64,000 nucleotides of DNA from Timema cristinae (lineage: Eukaryota; Arthropoda; Insecta; Phasmatodea; Timematidae), in the NCBI GenBank assembly GCA_039000515.1, contig JBCFYV010011135.1:4744284-4808283 (forward strand). The letters run 5' to 3'. The position numbers and the translations under genes are program-made. Numbering within the stretch: the first letter of the stretch is position 1; the number at the start of each line of letters is the position of its first letter. Below are positions 1 through 12,795 of the stretch, one piece after another. The notes under the pieces were generated by a model, which saw only the letters and a program-made list of their open reading frames with translations, was not told where the DNA came from and made no database searches.

Positions 1-1180
1 GAAGTTTTGGCAACAATATATCAAAAATCGATTAAAATAAATATAACATTTTATTGCTCCATTTTTATTAACTACATTGATTTTTGCTCAATTTTTATCA
101 CACTTGTCTTATTCAAAGAGCCAAATAAAACATTCCAAATTGAAAAGCAATAAAGAATATAATTACAGGAGAGCAGCGATTTTAATTTGGTAGGAATATC
201 ATAGCTTTCAATATACATGTTGTGATGTATCAATTAATGATAGATGTATCAATATATTACAGAAAATTACCATCCCTAGTCTACATATTATATATCAATT
301 GTTTGTTTGGAATCAATTCATATATTCTGACACTCACTTAATTTTTACTTTAAAAAAAAGTGTGCCAAAGTTGTTAAGTTTCTTACCTCTTGATACTGTC
401 ATAATGTCAGGTTGTATTATATTCAAGGCCATTTATTTTTTATACAGAACACCTCAAAATGCTATGGTTGTATTATATTCAGGATTGTACTATATTGAAG
501 CCATTATGGTATATTTACAATTTGTCAGCATTTAAGTAAAACGGCCACTAAATTAATGAGTGATAATCGATTATCACCTATTTCGAATGTTGATGTTTTG
601 TTTAGTCGCCATTTTTATTGAACGCTAAGAATCAAGTAGTAAGAATCGTAATATTAAGATCGATTCTTGATTCTTTCAAAACCAATAAGAATCGATGAAT
701 AAGCCCTACTTAATAATCAATTTTTTAAACGCAATAGTAAACAGATGATATTTAATTTAGATAATAATGGCATTTACACTTAAAAATCAATTGGTTACTT
801 AACAAATTGTTAAAACTCATATCAATTTTCCCATTAGTAACGTAATAGAACTTTAAAACTACTTTGAACCGGTAAACTTATTCAATATTGTCGTCCATTT
901 TGAATTATCAAGTTGTTTACTTGTATTGTCATGACAAAGCATTGAAAATAATTATTATTTTTACTATTTTCACCTGGTCCCTTTCTAAAATAAATAGTAC
1001 GGCACACCGCACAGACTTTCTCTCTCTTTCTCTAAACTCGTAAGATTTCTGACCTGAATAATGTACATTGTATCATCACCACTCCACATAAGAACACGAA
1101 TAAAATAATATACAATGATATAGAATCAATGAGAAAAGAGACGCATCTTTGTCCACCTATGGAAAAATAACATACTTTTT
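1..1180. other. MED25 intron sequence, no gene seen
   Basis: AT-rich, presumed intronic because the first visible MED25 exon is entered by splicing. At about 560-710 there is a MITE-end-like segment with inverted copies of GATTCTTGATTC / GAATCGATGAATAAGCCCTA. Nothing else could be assigned. The 78-codon frame at 299-535 is AT-rich and not recognisable. Confidence 0.4.
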
Positions 1181-1745
1181 TTAGATACCTACTTATATTT
1201 AATTACTCTATAGCATTGGAAAATTATTGCGTTAAGTATATGTTTACAATTAAAGCTCACAATATTGTATTAATATATTTGCAAATATCTCAGAAACTGT
1301 TGCTTTTATAAAAATATATGTCAAATAAAAGTTTTTTATTTCTAATAGTCCTACAAGTTTGCAATGATAAGTTGTTTAGTATCTAAAATAGTTGTGGAGA
1401 TACGGAAATTAACGCTTCTGTAAAGTATCCTAAAAATCATTTTCATGGGAAAATGAAAATAGCCAGTTTATTTATAATCTTAATCAATGCCTGGATACGA
1501 ATTTTAATCAAACTTTTTGGAGCATATTTTGAGAAAACCTATTTTTTTCTCTTTTCGCCCCTTATATTATTATTAGCACTGCGTCTTACTACCCGTTCGG
1601 GTTATACGCAATCCGCCCCTTATAAAACTACTCTTAATTTTAAGTTTTAATAGACACAGATGGCATTGTAAAGACCATTTTTTAGGGTTCGGAGGGTCAT
1701 GAGACATCGACATCCATCAACATTTCAGGCTAGATTTTTTTATGG
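1181..1745 (+). repeat. Dispersed repeat family A, copy 1
   Basis: About 0.55 kb that recurs next door at about 1765-2335 and, inverted, at about 61660-62155. Shared landmarks are GGAAAATGAAAATAGCCAG, the TTTTGAGAAAA(A/C)CTA block, CTACTCTTAATTTTA, and a terminal AAAGACCATTTTTTAGGGTT. A SINE tail is inserted at 1567-1613. The family is not named; no coding capacity is visible. Confidence 0.7.
1567..1613 (-). mobile_element. SINE 3'-tail fragment with target duplication
   Basis: Contains only the shared SINE tail on the - strand (GTATAACCCGAACGGGTAGT and a short ATT run). It is flanked by an 11-base duplication, cgccccttata, at 1556-1566 and 1614-1624. This makes it a severely 5'-truncated insertion inside repeat family A. 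Confidence 0.8.
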
Positions 1746-1764
1746 TCGCAATACTTAAACTTTA

Positions 1765-2335
1765 ATGTCCAAAAAGTTAAAAAATATATATAATTGCATA
1801 TAGATTGAAAGTTATTGATTTTATAAAAATATGTTTCGAATAAAATATTTGTATTAAAAATATATATACATATTTGTAATGCTAAGTAATTTCATATCTC
1901 AAATAGTTTCGGAGATATTATAAAAAATGTTAATTTACGCATCAGACCGGAGCCCTTAAAGCCATTTTGCCAAAATAATGAGAGTAGCCATTTTGTTTGG
2001 AATATTTATTAATGTTTATAAATGAAATTTAATCAAAATCGTTAGAGCCGATTTTGAGAAAATCTACTTTTTCTCTTTTTGCCTCTCAGTAAACTACCCT
2101 TAATTTTAGGGGTAGATATCCAATTCCAAAAACCCCTCGGAGCAACCCTATGAAAACCCTAGATATCAAGTTTTAGCTCAATCGGTAAAATAGTTTAGGC
2201 TCTAGTTGGAGGTACAGACAGACAGACGGAAATTCAAAAACCACTTTTTCGGATTCAGGGAGTCATGAAACGTCAAGATTCATCAAAATCTCGAGTTCGA
2301 TTTTTTTTGACGATCACCATATTTTCTCTGCCAGT
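1765..2335 (+). repeat. Dispersed repeat family A, copy 2
   Basis: More diverged copy directly following copy 1, same orientation. It has the TTTTGAGAAAATCTACTTTT block at about 2052 and a GACAGACAGACGG run at 2215-2229. It ends near 2335. Confidence 0.6.
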
Positions 2336-2339
2336 AAGA

Positions 2340-4870
2340 TAGAGAGAAAGTAATAATAATAATTAAGAACACATATTGAATGTTTTTGAACTTAAGACAT
2401 TTAAAACTTGTATTAATAATTACATTTTTTAATCTGTCTAAAATAAATGTTGATAATATTTATTGCAGTAACTATTTTATCAAATTTACCACATTTAATA
2501 TTCAATATTGTTTGCTAGAAATATTATTTTAATCATATTATTTTTAATTTTAAAGTATGAACATCACTTTTTAAAAGCATTAAAAATGTAATTGAGATAA
2601 ATTTCTTAATAAGATAATTTCTAGCAAGAGCTTATTCAACGTGCATGTGCAACTGCATATAAAGGAATGGAATTAGAACAAAAGTTGTGATCATACAAGA
2701 TTACACTAAGCAGTAAGGGAATATGAAACACTTATTTCTAGCTGTTTATGCTAGGCTAAACATCAATATGAAATTTGGTGGTGATGATCACACTAAAAGA
2801 GGCTATTTGTAAAAAAAAAATTACAGATTTTTAGCTTTACTTCCTTTTTAGCCATGACAATTGAAACATGGGAAAAAAATTAAAAATAACCAAATTTGAA
2901 AAAAAAAGTGTCAAAAGAATAAATTCAGATCCAACTCTGTGGGGCGTATCTTTACTACTTTGTGTGAGGAAGTGGTAAAAAAAATAACGAGACTGGTGAT
3001 TTTAAAATTAAAGGTTTTGTGGGTAATTAAATGTTGACAAAAACCTTTTTTTTTTTTTTTTCCTCTTTTTAACAGTACAATGCAGGTACTATATTTATAT
3101 TCAAGTAGTTTAGCAATACATTAAAATGAAGTATAGACAATGGTAAACAGAACATTTGTTGGTTCAAGTTGATATCTCTTATAGAAGCATAGATATTAAA
3201 AATAACACAAACCCTTGTAACTGCAGTTTTCAGGACATCTTCCACCCACCTCTAAACCCCAGAGTAAATTACTGGCGATGAATAAAAATATTATAAATTT
3301 TGTTTTGGTTCCTCAATATGTGTAGGAATCATATATATGTATTTCGATTTTTTTAAATGGTGCCACAACCACCTCCTGGTGAAATCTGCTGGAATGACCC
3401 TAAAGTAACATTAAGTGATATCTTAAGATTATGCCTGATAGTGACGTGGGATAAAAATATTCCATTTTATTTTAAACTTTGATGGCTTTCTTTTTATTTT
3501 TATTTAAATTCTTGCCTTTGTCCTCAATATGGCTATATAGTAGCCAGTCCAAACACTTCTTTTGTCAATAGTCTTCGGTTTATTGAAATTAATCTGCTTA
3601 GTGAAGAAAATTATATTAGCTCAGTTGGTACATTTACTTCTTCAGGAATGCTTAGGATAAAGGTAGATGTCCGCTACTTTGACTGGGAACTCCCGTTTAG
3701 ATAATATATATAAATAAATAATTTGCACTCTAATAGGCAAACAATCTATTTCTAAATAAGTTTTATTTATATTTATTTCACGTAAATATTTCTAAAAGTA
3801 TATAATATTTAAATATAGTATGATCTTGGTCGAAAGAACTGTATAAGTTAGTTACTAAAGTTACTAAAACAATTTTATTATATTCGTGGTCAAGTTTTGT
3901 TATTTGCAGCTTTCACTTACTATCAATACCTATAAAATAACACAAATAATATAGTAAAAGGTTCTCATTTTTGGCTGCAGAAATATATGTTTGAATTTTC
4001 TATATTGTTTTTCCAAACAAAATCAGTATGTGTGTTTTATGACAATTTTAATGTACTGAATAGAAGTTTGTATATACATAGCTCATAAAATGTTGGTGTA
4101 TTTACCTATTAGTTATTTAGTCCAGTAAACATGTACTTTTTAGCAGAAAGAAAAGTGTTGATAGTTGTAAATGTGCAAATTAGTGTACTTTGCAACCTTG
4201 AAATTGTGCTGCTCGTGGTTTTATACTGAAAAAAACCATACAAAAATTTACATTTTCAATGATAACTTGGATGACTGTAGATAAAAAATAGTGATATAAT
4301 AAAGTTTAGATCAGTTAAAACTCTACAAAATAAGGTTACATTAATTTTTTTTAGAAATAAATGATATTTTTGGATTAGCAAACACTTTTAGATGAGTAGT
4401 TGAATGTTTGGCTGACGACGTGGCCTAGCACTGGCTCACCTTCACTGCACACCATTTCTAATTACCTGCCTCCACGCTGGGTTGGGATTTGAAGTCTTTG
4501 AGACTTGAAGAAGGATATATTAATAACAAAAACAGTGAAATAGTACAGATTTAATTTGATAGAATATATTGAATACATTCTAATATTCATTTATAATTCC
4601 AGAACAAACAGTACATAATTTCTTACCTTATTTTTTGAAAAACTTTTTCAGAGGTACCTTCATCTTCAGTTCATTTACATATTAAAACAATTAGATAAAA
4701 ATAACTGTATTAACATTGTCAAGTTTTGTATCGGAGTTGTATATGTTGGGGAATAAATTCTATGGACATGATATGAAAATCTTGAATTGAATATACATGA
4801 TATTTGAATACACGCATAAGTTTTCTTAGGGTAAAAAAAAACACATTTTCTAGTTTATTTTGACATATTC
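2340..4870. other. AT-rich intronic stretch with a tRNA-like SINE head remnant
   Basis: No exon or long frame found. Around 3615-3700 a short tRNA-like head (TTAGCTCAGTTGGTAC, resembling an A box) suggests an old SINE remnant. A run of T lies at 3045-3061. The rest is featureless. Confidence 0.35.
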
Positions 4871-4875
4871 ATGAT

Positions 4876-5763
4876 GATGTAACAGAAATAGATGGTTTAT
4901 TAGGATCAAACACTGAGGACAGACCTGCCAACTCTTGCGCTTTTCTCCCGATTTTTTGTTTGGGTATTAAAATAATCAAAGTCTTGCATTTCACTGCTGT
5001 CAGTCGAGCATGTATTCAGCGATACGTGTTTAATTAGATATATGGAAGGGGATATTTTGATATTCATGACCAGTGTCACCAAAATTGTGGTTGGTATACT
5101 TGTAAACAAAAATTTGGCTAGCTTTGTTTTTGAACCTTTTAGACACTGTTTTATTTCAATCTAAATGTGCATGGTGCTTAGCAGAAAAGTCAAAGAAATT
5201 TGATGCTGTCTTTAAGAGTGTATGAATTTCCTTCCATAGTAGAGTCGAGAAAAGTTGCGACATAAGTGTTTTGTAAGTTATTTAGGTGTAATATTTCTTT
5301 ATCTTATGGTGGCAAGTGTGCACTAGCCAACACTTAATATTGGTAAACAATACAGACATAATTAATATCTATTCAGGGATGGGCAATTTTATTTGCTGTG
5401 GGTATGTAACATGTCATGAAAATTAAATTCCAGAACTTATGTTTGATAGTGAAAAAAAAAATCTCCCTGTTTTTCATTTTCCAAAGATGGCAGGTCTGCT
5501 GAGGGGCTAGGGACACTGTCATCAAAATGTTAAATATATATTAGCAGCGAAACAGATACTTCATGGCAACCTTCTGATATAACAGGGGTAGATAGTTCAT
5601 TGGGATCAAACGATGAATAGCTTTGACTGCTGTCACTTTCATCATCATCATCATCATCACCAACGTCATCTAACAGGTGATCAGATGCATTATGGCATCT
5701 TTGTCCTATACAGTAGCCACAGATGTCGGAACACTCCAGTCCTACTTTCCTACATCCACACAT
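4876..5763 (-). pseudogene. Cys-rich repeat-family protein C-terminus, duplicated relic
   Basis: The - strand frame at 5530-5763 reads CGCRKVGLECSDICGYCIGQ then RCHN, followed by an Asp-rich tail (DDVGDDDDDDESDS) and FDPNELS. A CxC...C..C..C pattern followed by an acidic tail is typical of the C-terminus of a large, much-copied arthropod protein family that I cannot name with certainty. A second, diverged copy of the tail lies just downstream at about 4870-4920 (frame SSVFDPNKPSISVTSS then stop, against YSSFDPNELSTPVIS). It is broken by a MITE at 4921-5501. Upstream parts of the protein are missing, so this is a relic. Confidence 0.6.
4921..5501. mobile_element. MITE with cagacctgcca inverted ends
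   Basis: About 580 bp bounded by CAGACCTGCCA at 4921 and its inverse TGGCAGGTCTG ending near 5501. The inner termini also match loosely (CTCCCGATTTTTT against its mirror). It is flanked by ctgagga on the left and ctgaggg on the right, a 7-8 bp imperfect duplication that fits a hAT-type non-autonomous element. No coding frame. Confidence 0.65.
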
Positions 5764-6694
5764 ACAATGTATTTGAGCTGTAGCAGCATCTTGAAGAATA
5801 TGTACTGATGTGAGTCCTCTATAATCTATAAAGTTGGAAAGTCAGTTGTGGATGACGAGAGGCGTGCAGTCACGTCCTGTTGCGCTGCCACCCTGACCCA
5901 TAACAGTGCACACAGTAGCTTGTTACGAATCTACCCCCTAACCCCTCTATGGTATCTTAGATCTCGCTTATGTTGAAAATATTGGTCTTACATAGACATT
6001 GATTAAAACATGTTTTGCATGTTCTTGTTTTATTAAGAGCTCAACACTCTCTAAAATTAACCAGGAATAAGGTATTTTCACACAGAGAGCAGCACAAGTT
6101 CAAGGTTGCAAAACTGATGTGTTCTTCAAGACCACGAACTAAACAAAATAACTAATTTGCAACTCTCTAACATTTTTTTTCTCCAAACAGGGGGATTTGT
6201 TACCCTACTGACTAGATTAATTTAGTAATGTGTCTATTTAATCATGGGTTTTCCTAAGTGATGTAAAATTATTATTTATTTATTTTCTATTTTCACTTAT
6301 TTATTAATACTCTAATAAATTGCTATTTATTTTGACTTAACTTAATCATTTTGTATTCCTTAAATTTAAAATGACACCTGGACACGGGACTCAAACCCAG
6401 GAACTTTGGCTTAATACACTAATGCAAGAGTTATCCCTTGTCCAGGGTCATTCTTCACTCATATTTTAAGGCAAAGTCTGTGATGGATGTGTGTAAATTG
6501 TTGGCAACGTGTGATTAATTAGGATCACTATCATATAACACATGCTGCCACTAGTACAATGACAACAAGATAGCTCAGTGGTTATAGCATTTGGACACAG
6601 GTGTCATTTTTCAATTTCAAGAATAACCAAAACTAACAAATATAATCTCTTGTTTATTTAATCCATCTTAATAATCTCTTATCTGTTTTTCAAG
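5764..6694. other. Intronic stretch with tRNA-like SINE remnants
   Basis: A reverse-oriented tRNA-like segment at about 6370-6440 (GGACTCAAACCCAGG, an inverted B box) and a forward head at about 6570-6600 (AGATAGCTCAGTGGTTATAG) suggest decayed SINEs. No coding sequence is seen before the MED25 acceptor. Confidence 0.4.
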
Positions 6695-6876
6695 GTTGGT
6701 CAACCTAGTGTAAATACTGCACCTATAGGGGGAACATTTCCACGGGAACGCCACACTATATGGCAAGGTGTGTTAGAATGGATAGAGAAGGCCAAGAATC
6801 CAACTGACCCTCAGAAAGTCACACGCCATGTGCCTTGTCAAGTATCCGCAAATCTCAAGGACGGGGAGCCAGAATT
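6695..6876 (+). CDS. MED25: MED25 exon: start of PTOV/ACID domain
   Basis: Internal exon of Mediator complex subunit 25, the nuclear coactivator subunit that binds transcriptional activators. It starts after a pyrimidine-rich acceptor ending in caag and closes with GAATT before gtgagt. The length is 182 bases, so it ends in phase 2. The frame reads VGQPSVNTAPIGG, then TIWQGVLEWIEKAKNP, then VTRHVPCQVSANLKDGEP. The WxGVLEW and RxxPCQV signatures are the first strands of the PTOV/ACID activator-interaction domain of animal MED25. Splicing to 12796 completes a Leu codon and keeps the frame. The von Willebrand A domain that normally precedes this region is not in the window, so the gene starts upstream. 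The exact acceptor is inferred; the domain assignment is secure. Confidence 0.93.
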
Positions 6877-6918
6877 GTGAGTACACTCTCACAAACCTGA
6901 CATTTTTAATATTCTATT

Positions 6919-8483
6919 TAGAGATGGGCCACTCGAATCTTCAAATCCTGACAAGTATTCGAGATTCGAGGGTTCAGTGTTTTACTGGATTTGATGGTTG
7001 AATCTTTCATTTCATACACAAAACATTATATTTTAAATTAAAAAATGACTTAGTTAAGCCTACTTGAAAAGCACAACTTAATCCGTAATATTTATTTTGT
7101 CGGACAAAAGAGATTAGCATGAATAAAATTATTATTTTAAAAATAATAATAATTGTTAGGTGTGGAGAATCTTACATGCCAAGTACCCTACCCTCCCACC
7201 TCTATGGGAAACCTGGACTCAACCGTTGTAGCACATGCTCACTTCTGAAACTTTCACCTCCCGAACAATCTTGTAAATATTTTAATAAACACATCGAATC
7301 TCTTCAAAAACTGAAAATCAAAACTAGAATTACAAATAAGTTCGAAGGAAATAAAACCAATTAAGACTTTTTTTTAACAGAAATAAGAACACGTTATGCA
7401 TGATACAGAGTCAGCAGCCATTACAGACGATAAAAAGTCTGCCGCCATTATGTTTACTCGCCCGAGTGATGATTAAAATAAAAATACTGTTAATCCTTAC
7501 CACCCAACTGGTTTTAATTATCTACAACTATGCAAAGAACCTCAATTTATTGAATACAATCCTTAAGTTAGACATTTTGTTAGGTTTCATGAAAAATAAA
7601 TACTGTCAACAGACAGACAGCGATAAAACTGTTTATTTATCCCTACCAGTATACGTATCATATATTGACTGTTTGTTTAAAATCTATTCAGGTAATCTGA
7701 TCACTTAGTAAGCGCTCTCGAGTTTTAAGAATCAAATAACAACTTGCTAAACCATTATTTATTTTTAAATTGATTTTAACTTAGTTTTGATTATTTTTTT
7801 AAATATGTTATAAGTAATTGTAGAAATATTCAAACGTAGTCCTGCCTTATAAAATAAGAATGCACATATTGTAGTCGAAAATATGTTCGTGTTTTAAATA
7901 GAATGTATTCTCGGAAATTGATATATCGCAAGAATCGAATATATTTATTTTCTACGTGAAAATAGATAATGGATATATGAGAAAATAATAATAAAACATT
8001 CTTAGGCATTATTGAGTTCACTATTTCCAATGTATGTTTAATTGCTAAGCATGTTGTTTTAGTCTTTATTAAAAATATCTGTTCGTATTTTTTTTTTTTT
8101 TGCTATCTTAATACAATAAAATATCCTTTAATAATGACTATAAAGTTGATCAAAGGATAACTAGGCCTATTTTGTTTATTTCACATGTTTTTTAGAAACT
8201 TAACTCATTCTAACAACACTTTTAAAAATAACTAAAATGCACTCAAATTTTGATTGATTTGATTTCTAAACAATAACATGAGTCTAGATTGTTTAAGTTG
8301 GCTGGATTTTAACCTGTATTTTGCGAGGGGGGGTTGGGGTTGATTAAAATTGAAAGCATGATTGAAATAAACCTTAATTCACAGTTTAGGCCTATTTTGT
8401 GTAATGTAGGTTTATTTGTAAATCATTAAAATTTCTAACGATTTGCTAGGATTCTGATTCGAGAAATGGTGGACCCATCTCTA
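6919..8483. mobile_element. TIR element with TAGAGATGGG ends
   Basis: TAGAGATGGGCCACTCGAAT at 6919 is mirrored by an inverted TAGAGATGGGTCCACCATTT ending at 8483. The ~1.56 kb between the ends has only short AT-rich frames and no recognisable transposase. It lies in the MED25 intron. The flanking duplication is not clear. A similar end (TAGAGATGGACGGGA) occurs alone at 19803. Confidence 0.55.
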
Positions 8484-9053
8484 ATGTTATTCGTCAATTA
8501 TTAAATGACTATTTTGAATGAAAACAATTTTCATTCTTTTCTTTTGTTCAAATTCTATAAACTTGTTTTCATATTAGCAGAAAAGAAAAGTTAAACATTT
8601 TCTTAAGTTATACAGGCAAGCCTTGCTGAAATGGAATTATTTAATTATCTGTGTTAGTTTATTTTGGTCACCTGGGTGTATATTTTTTTCATAAAAATTT
8701 AACTTTTTATCCTGTTTGTTTGTAGTTGATAAAATATTTAATATTTTGCTGGCTTAATTGTAAAACCATCTAACTCACATTCTCCAAATTTTATGAGACA
8801 CACATAAAACCACCTTTTACAATCTCAATACCACATACATTATAGTTTATATTATTTAAAGTAATTTAACACTTTTTAACAACTGTGTCAAATAAAGGCT
8901 GAATAATATATCTGGATCAAATCAAATTGTGACTTAAGAGTTTTGCTAACTCAGATAAGTGATTTGTTCATAGAGTTTGAGTTTTGTCCAAAAATAGTTA
9001 TGGATTTGAGGGATTTTCTCTTAGGAGTTACACTAACTGATTTGTTTCATAAT

Positions 9054-9337
<284 letters not shown>

Positions 9338-9733
9338 TGTTTCATAATAATTACATAATGTAATGTATTGTGGCCTAATAAGAATTTTGTTTTAATTTTT
9401 TGTTAGCTATTTTGACATAACTTTTTTGAACTTGTAATTTTAATGGTAAAATAAGGTTATTAAAAAAGGCTAAAATGTATTGAAAAAACTTATTATTTTA
9501 TTGAATAAGTTATTTAAAAAATTTGAGTTTTTGTCATTTTTTATAACATTTTTTGAAACTACATTCAGGCTTTAAACAATTTGGTGATAAAAAACCTCAA
9601 GATTTTTGAAACTTGTCTATGTTTACTATGTACTTCTCTGAACTTACTTCTGTGGCTTCATTTCTAAGTTCACTTGAAGTGTACTTGAAGTTATTATTTA
9701 TTGGTGAATGTAACGTGAACCATATTAAAAACC

Positions 9734-9735
<2 letters not shown>

Positions 9736-9801
<66 letters not shown>
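9736..9801. repeat. (TA)n microsatellite
   Basis: Uninterrupted AT/TA run of about 65 bases, followed by a short (TTA)n. It produces Tyr-Ile frames on both strands that are not genes. Confidence 0.97.
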
Positions 9802-9807
<6 letters not shown>

Positions 9808-9876
9808 ATTATTATTTTTTTCATAGTATTTATTTTAATGTAGATTTTTTAAACTGTTTAATACCATTTGAAGACT

Positions 9877-10474
9877 GACTTGTCCAAAAGTTAATAACAG
9901 TACATCGTGAATCAGAACACAACTGTTTAAAGCTCAGTTGTCCAAAAGTGAAATACAGTACATCGTGAATCAGAGCACAACTGTTTAAAGCTCAGTCGTG
10001 CAAAAGGGAAATACAGTACATCGTGAATCAGAGCACAACTGTTTAAAGCTCAGTTGTCCAAAAGTGAAATACAGTACATCGTGAATCAGAGCACAGCTGT
10101 TTAAAGCTCAGTCGTGCAAAAGGGAAATACAATACATCGTGAATCAGAGCACAACTGTTTAAAGCTCAGTCGTGCAAAAGTGAAATACAATACATCGTGA
10201 ATCAGAGCACAACTGTTTAAAGCTCAGTCGTGCAAAAGGGAAATACAGTACATCGTGAATCAGAGCACAACTGTTTAAAGCTCAGTCGTGCAAAAGGGAA
10301 ATACAGTACATCGTGAATCAGAGCACAACTGTTTAAAACTCAGTTGTCCAAAAGTGAAATACAGTACATCGTGAATCAGAGCACAGCTGTTTAAAGCTCA
10401 GTCGTGCAAAAGGGAAATACAATACATCGTGAATCAGAGCACAGCTGTTTAAAGCTCAGTCGTGCAAAAGTGAA
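9877..10474. repeat. 58-bp tandem array, about 10 copies
   Basis: Repeat unit of about 58 bases including AAATACAGTACATCGTGAAT and AGCACAACTGTTTAAAGCTC. Copies fall into two subtypes, one with TTGTCCAAAAGTG and one with CGTGCAAAAGGG, which are interleaved along the array. It lies in the 6876-12796 MED25 intron. Confidence 0.93.
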
Positions 10475-10700
10475 TGCTAATGGATCGTTGTTCCAAGCTG
10501 AACTGACTGAAGAGAGTGAACTGAGTTAACTAACTGACTTGGTTGAACTCTACTGGGTTGAAGTGACGTCCTACCCACGTGGAAGCCAGAGAGGAGGACG
10601 GCGTGACCTGCCCTCTACCGGCACACACGACGGGCTCACAGCTCAACAGTGCGGGTGATACGTAGAGTGTGACGTCACACTCTACATTTTGCATTATTAA
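10475..10700. other. GC-rich flank with 24-base CRE-centred palindrome
   Basis: Relatively GC-rich segment directly after the array. At 10662-10685 is a perfect 24-base palindrome whose centre is TGACGTCA, the consensus CREB/ATF site. The purpose is unknown; it could be a transposon terminus or a regulatory site. Confidence 0.6.
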
Positions 10701-12795
10701 AAAGAATCCTATTAAGAGAAGGTACATAAAATAATAATTGTTCAAGTTAATATTATTCAAAAGGTAAACTGTTATAAAATAAATGGAAGTCTTTAGATAT
10801 ACTTAATTTAAGTTCTCGAAGATGGTTGAACTTTTCATGTGGTATCTTCTGTCTAGTTTTGTACAACTTCGGAAAATTGAAATCTCCTACATTAGTGCTC
10901 ACATTTTTATCATTACCTTCATTTTGTTTGTTTTATCTTCCAGTAGTTCTTCTTATTGATGATCATTGGGCAGAGGAAGCTCTTTACATGATTCTTGGTA
11001 GTCTAGCTTGTAATGGATCTTCCCATTTACAGAATACTGGAGACACCGAATGTCTATAACTTTGTGATCACCAGGCCTTACTCCTGGTTTTATCGACCTA
11101 TTTCATTGCCTTATTCTAGTCTTTAAAGAAAGTGTGGTCCAAATACTTAACTTTTTATGGCTTAGGGTTTCTTCTTGAATTTTTACAAATTGTAGTGTTG
11201 TCATTTACTTCATTAACAACCATGGCAGTATCATGTCCTTTGTTAACAACCGTAGTGTTGTAATTCACTTGGTTAATACTAGTAATATTATTGTCATTTA
11301 CTTTGTTGAAGACAGCTCCACCTTTATCATTTATTTTGTTAACGACCAAATGCTTATAAAAAATATCAGTTTAATTATTATCAGACGGGGTTGGAATAAG
11401 TCGAACAATATTATTACTTTTTTCATTAGGTATATTGGAGGGTATTTCCTGTTTACTTTCTTCACTGTTTGTTAATTTCAGCAGCTTGAGAATTTTGTCT
11501 AATACCCATCCTAATATTCTGAAGAAAAAAAACAATATTGATCAGTTTATCATTTTTCAATTCTTTAACTGACTACATAACTCAGAGATTTGTAATTCCT
11601 TTTTACCAGTAATAAATTAAAACCACTTATCTCCTTAGTACAAAACAGTTAACTGCAAAACTTTATAAAGGCAAAACAAATAACTCCTAAACTATAAAAT
11701 TTCTGTAAGACAAAACACAAAACTTTGTTTTTTTGTTTTTTTAATAAACATGAACATATTGAGATTATTACTAACACATAACTAAAAAGCCATTTGTTTG
11801 TTAAAAGAAACGCGAGTGTTTAAAACAAAATAACTCTATTTTTATGGTTTAAGTTTAATCTCATAGGCAAAACTTCTAAATCCAATATTGTGTTTGTTGC
11901 CTTATTTATTTAATTAGTTAAAAGTATCAGCATTTAGGCTTACTATAAAGATAAAGGGGTACTTACTTTATAAATGGGACCTATTATTTCATTCAAAGAT
12001 GTAAAAGAATAACTATGAAAGATAAAACAAAACCACCTGTCGCTTCTCCCAGTACCAACACAATGGAATCTCTAGAGATAGAAGGTTTGCAAAAACAAAA
12101 ATTCCCTCCTAAAAGTTATCTGATTTGAAATTTTCCATTTTTTTCTCTTAAACCAAATTCTTTGGAGTTATGTTTTAAACATAAATGCAGATCAAATATT
12201 GTCATTCTCATGGCAAAAAAACACGACCAAATGTGTTTTTGGAGGGGATTTAACAACTAAGCTGACGATTTAAACTTTCTTCAAAGTTGTTCTGTAAACA
12301 TTAAAATTTAACTATATTTTAATCTAAACAATTACTTCCATTAACAAACTCAACTTATTTGAAGAAAAGTTTTTAAAAATTCTCTGTCCTGTAAAGCCTT
12401 TTCTTCAATCTTGGTAAAGTGCACTGGGTTAGGATTTAAACACTATTGTTTCCTATTCTAAACAAAGGCCATTGTTGATAAATGTGTTTGGAGCTAACCC
12501 TCAATTTATGTCCTTAGATTATGAACCAAAAAGCTGGAGACTCATACCAGGGGGGAAATAACAATAATTAAGATTTTTAATATACTTTTAACACTACAAT
12601 ATGTTGAAATGAATGCTAGCTGGTGACTGTATCTTTCTTTGGAATATTTATTTCAATTCACACATAGAAAAGGGAGTTCTATACTTTATTTTATCTGGCA
12701 AACATAAACATAACTGTCATACTATATGACATAATGATTATATTACCATACTATTGCTTTTATTATGTTCTGTTTAATATATTTTTGTGTTTCAG
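10700..12795. other. AT-rich intron with a short degenerate repeat
   Basis: At about 11185-11350 a degenerate repeat of roughly 45-48 bases (GTTAACAACC / TTTGTTGAAGAC variants) creates a - strand frame of repeated VVNKxND units. It is not recognisable as a gene. The remainder is featureless. Confidence 0.4.

Noticed and set aside
7119..7708. Two + strand frames of 81 and 102 codons inside the TAGAGATGGG element
   Set aside because: Low-complexity AT-rich composition with no transposase motif.
9597..9843. Tyr/Ile-repeat frames on both strands
   Set aside because: Translation of the TA microsatellite.
9877..10474. 58-bp array considered as a CRISPR array
   Set aside because: Units are contiguous with no unique spacers, and the context is eukaryotic.
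11155..11475. VVNKxND-repeat frame as a possible gene
   Set aside because: Overlaps an equally open + strand frame and derives from a short degenerate repeat; no start context or homologue recognised.
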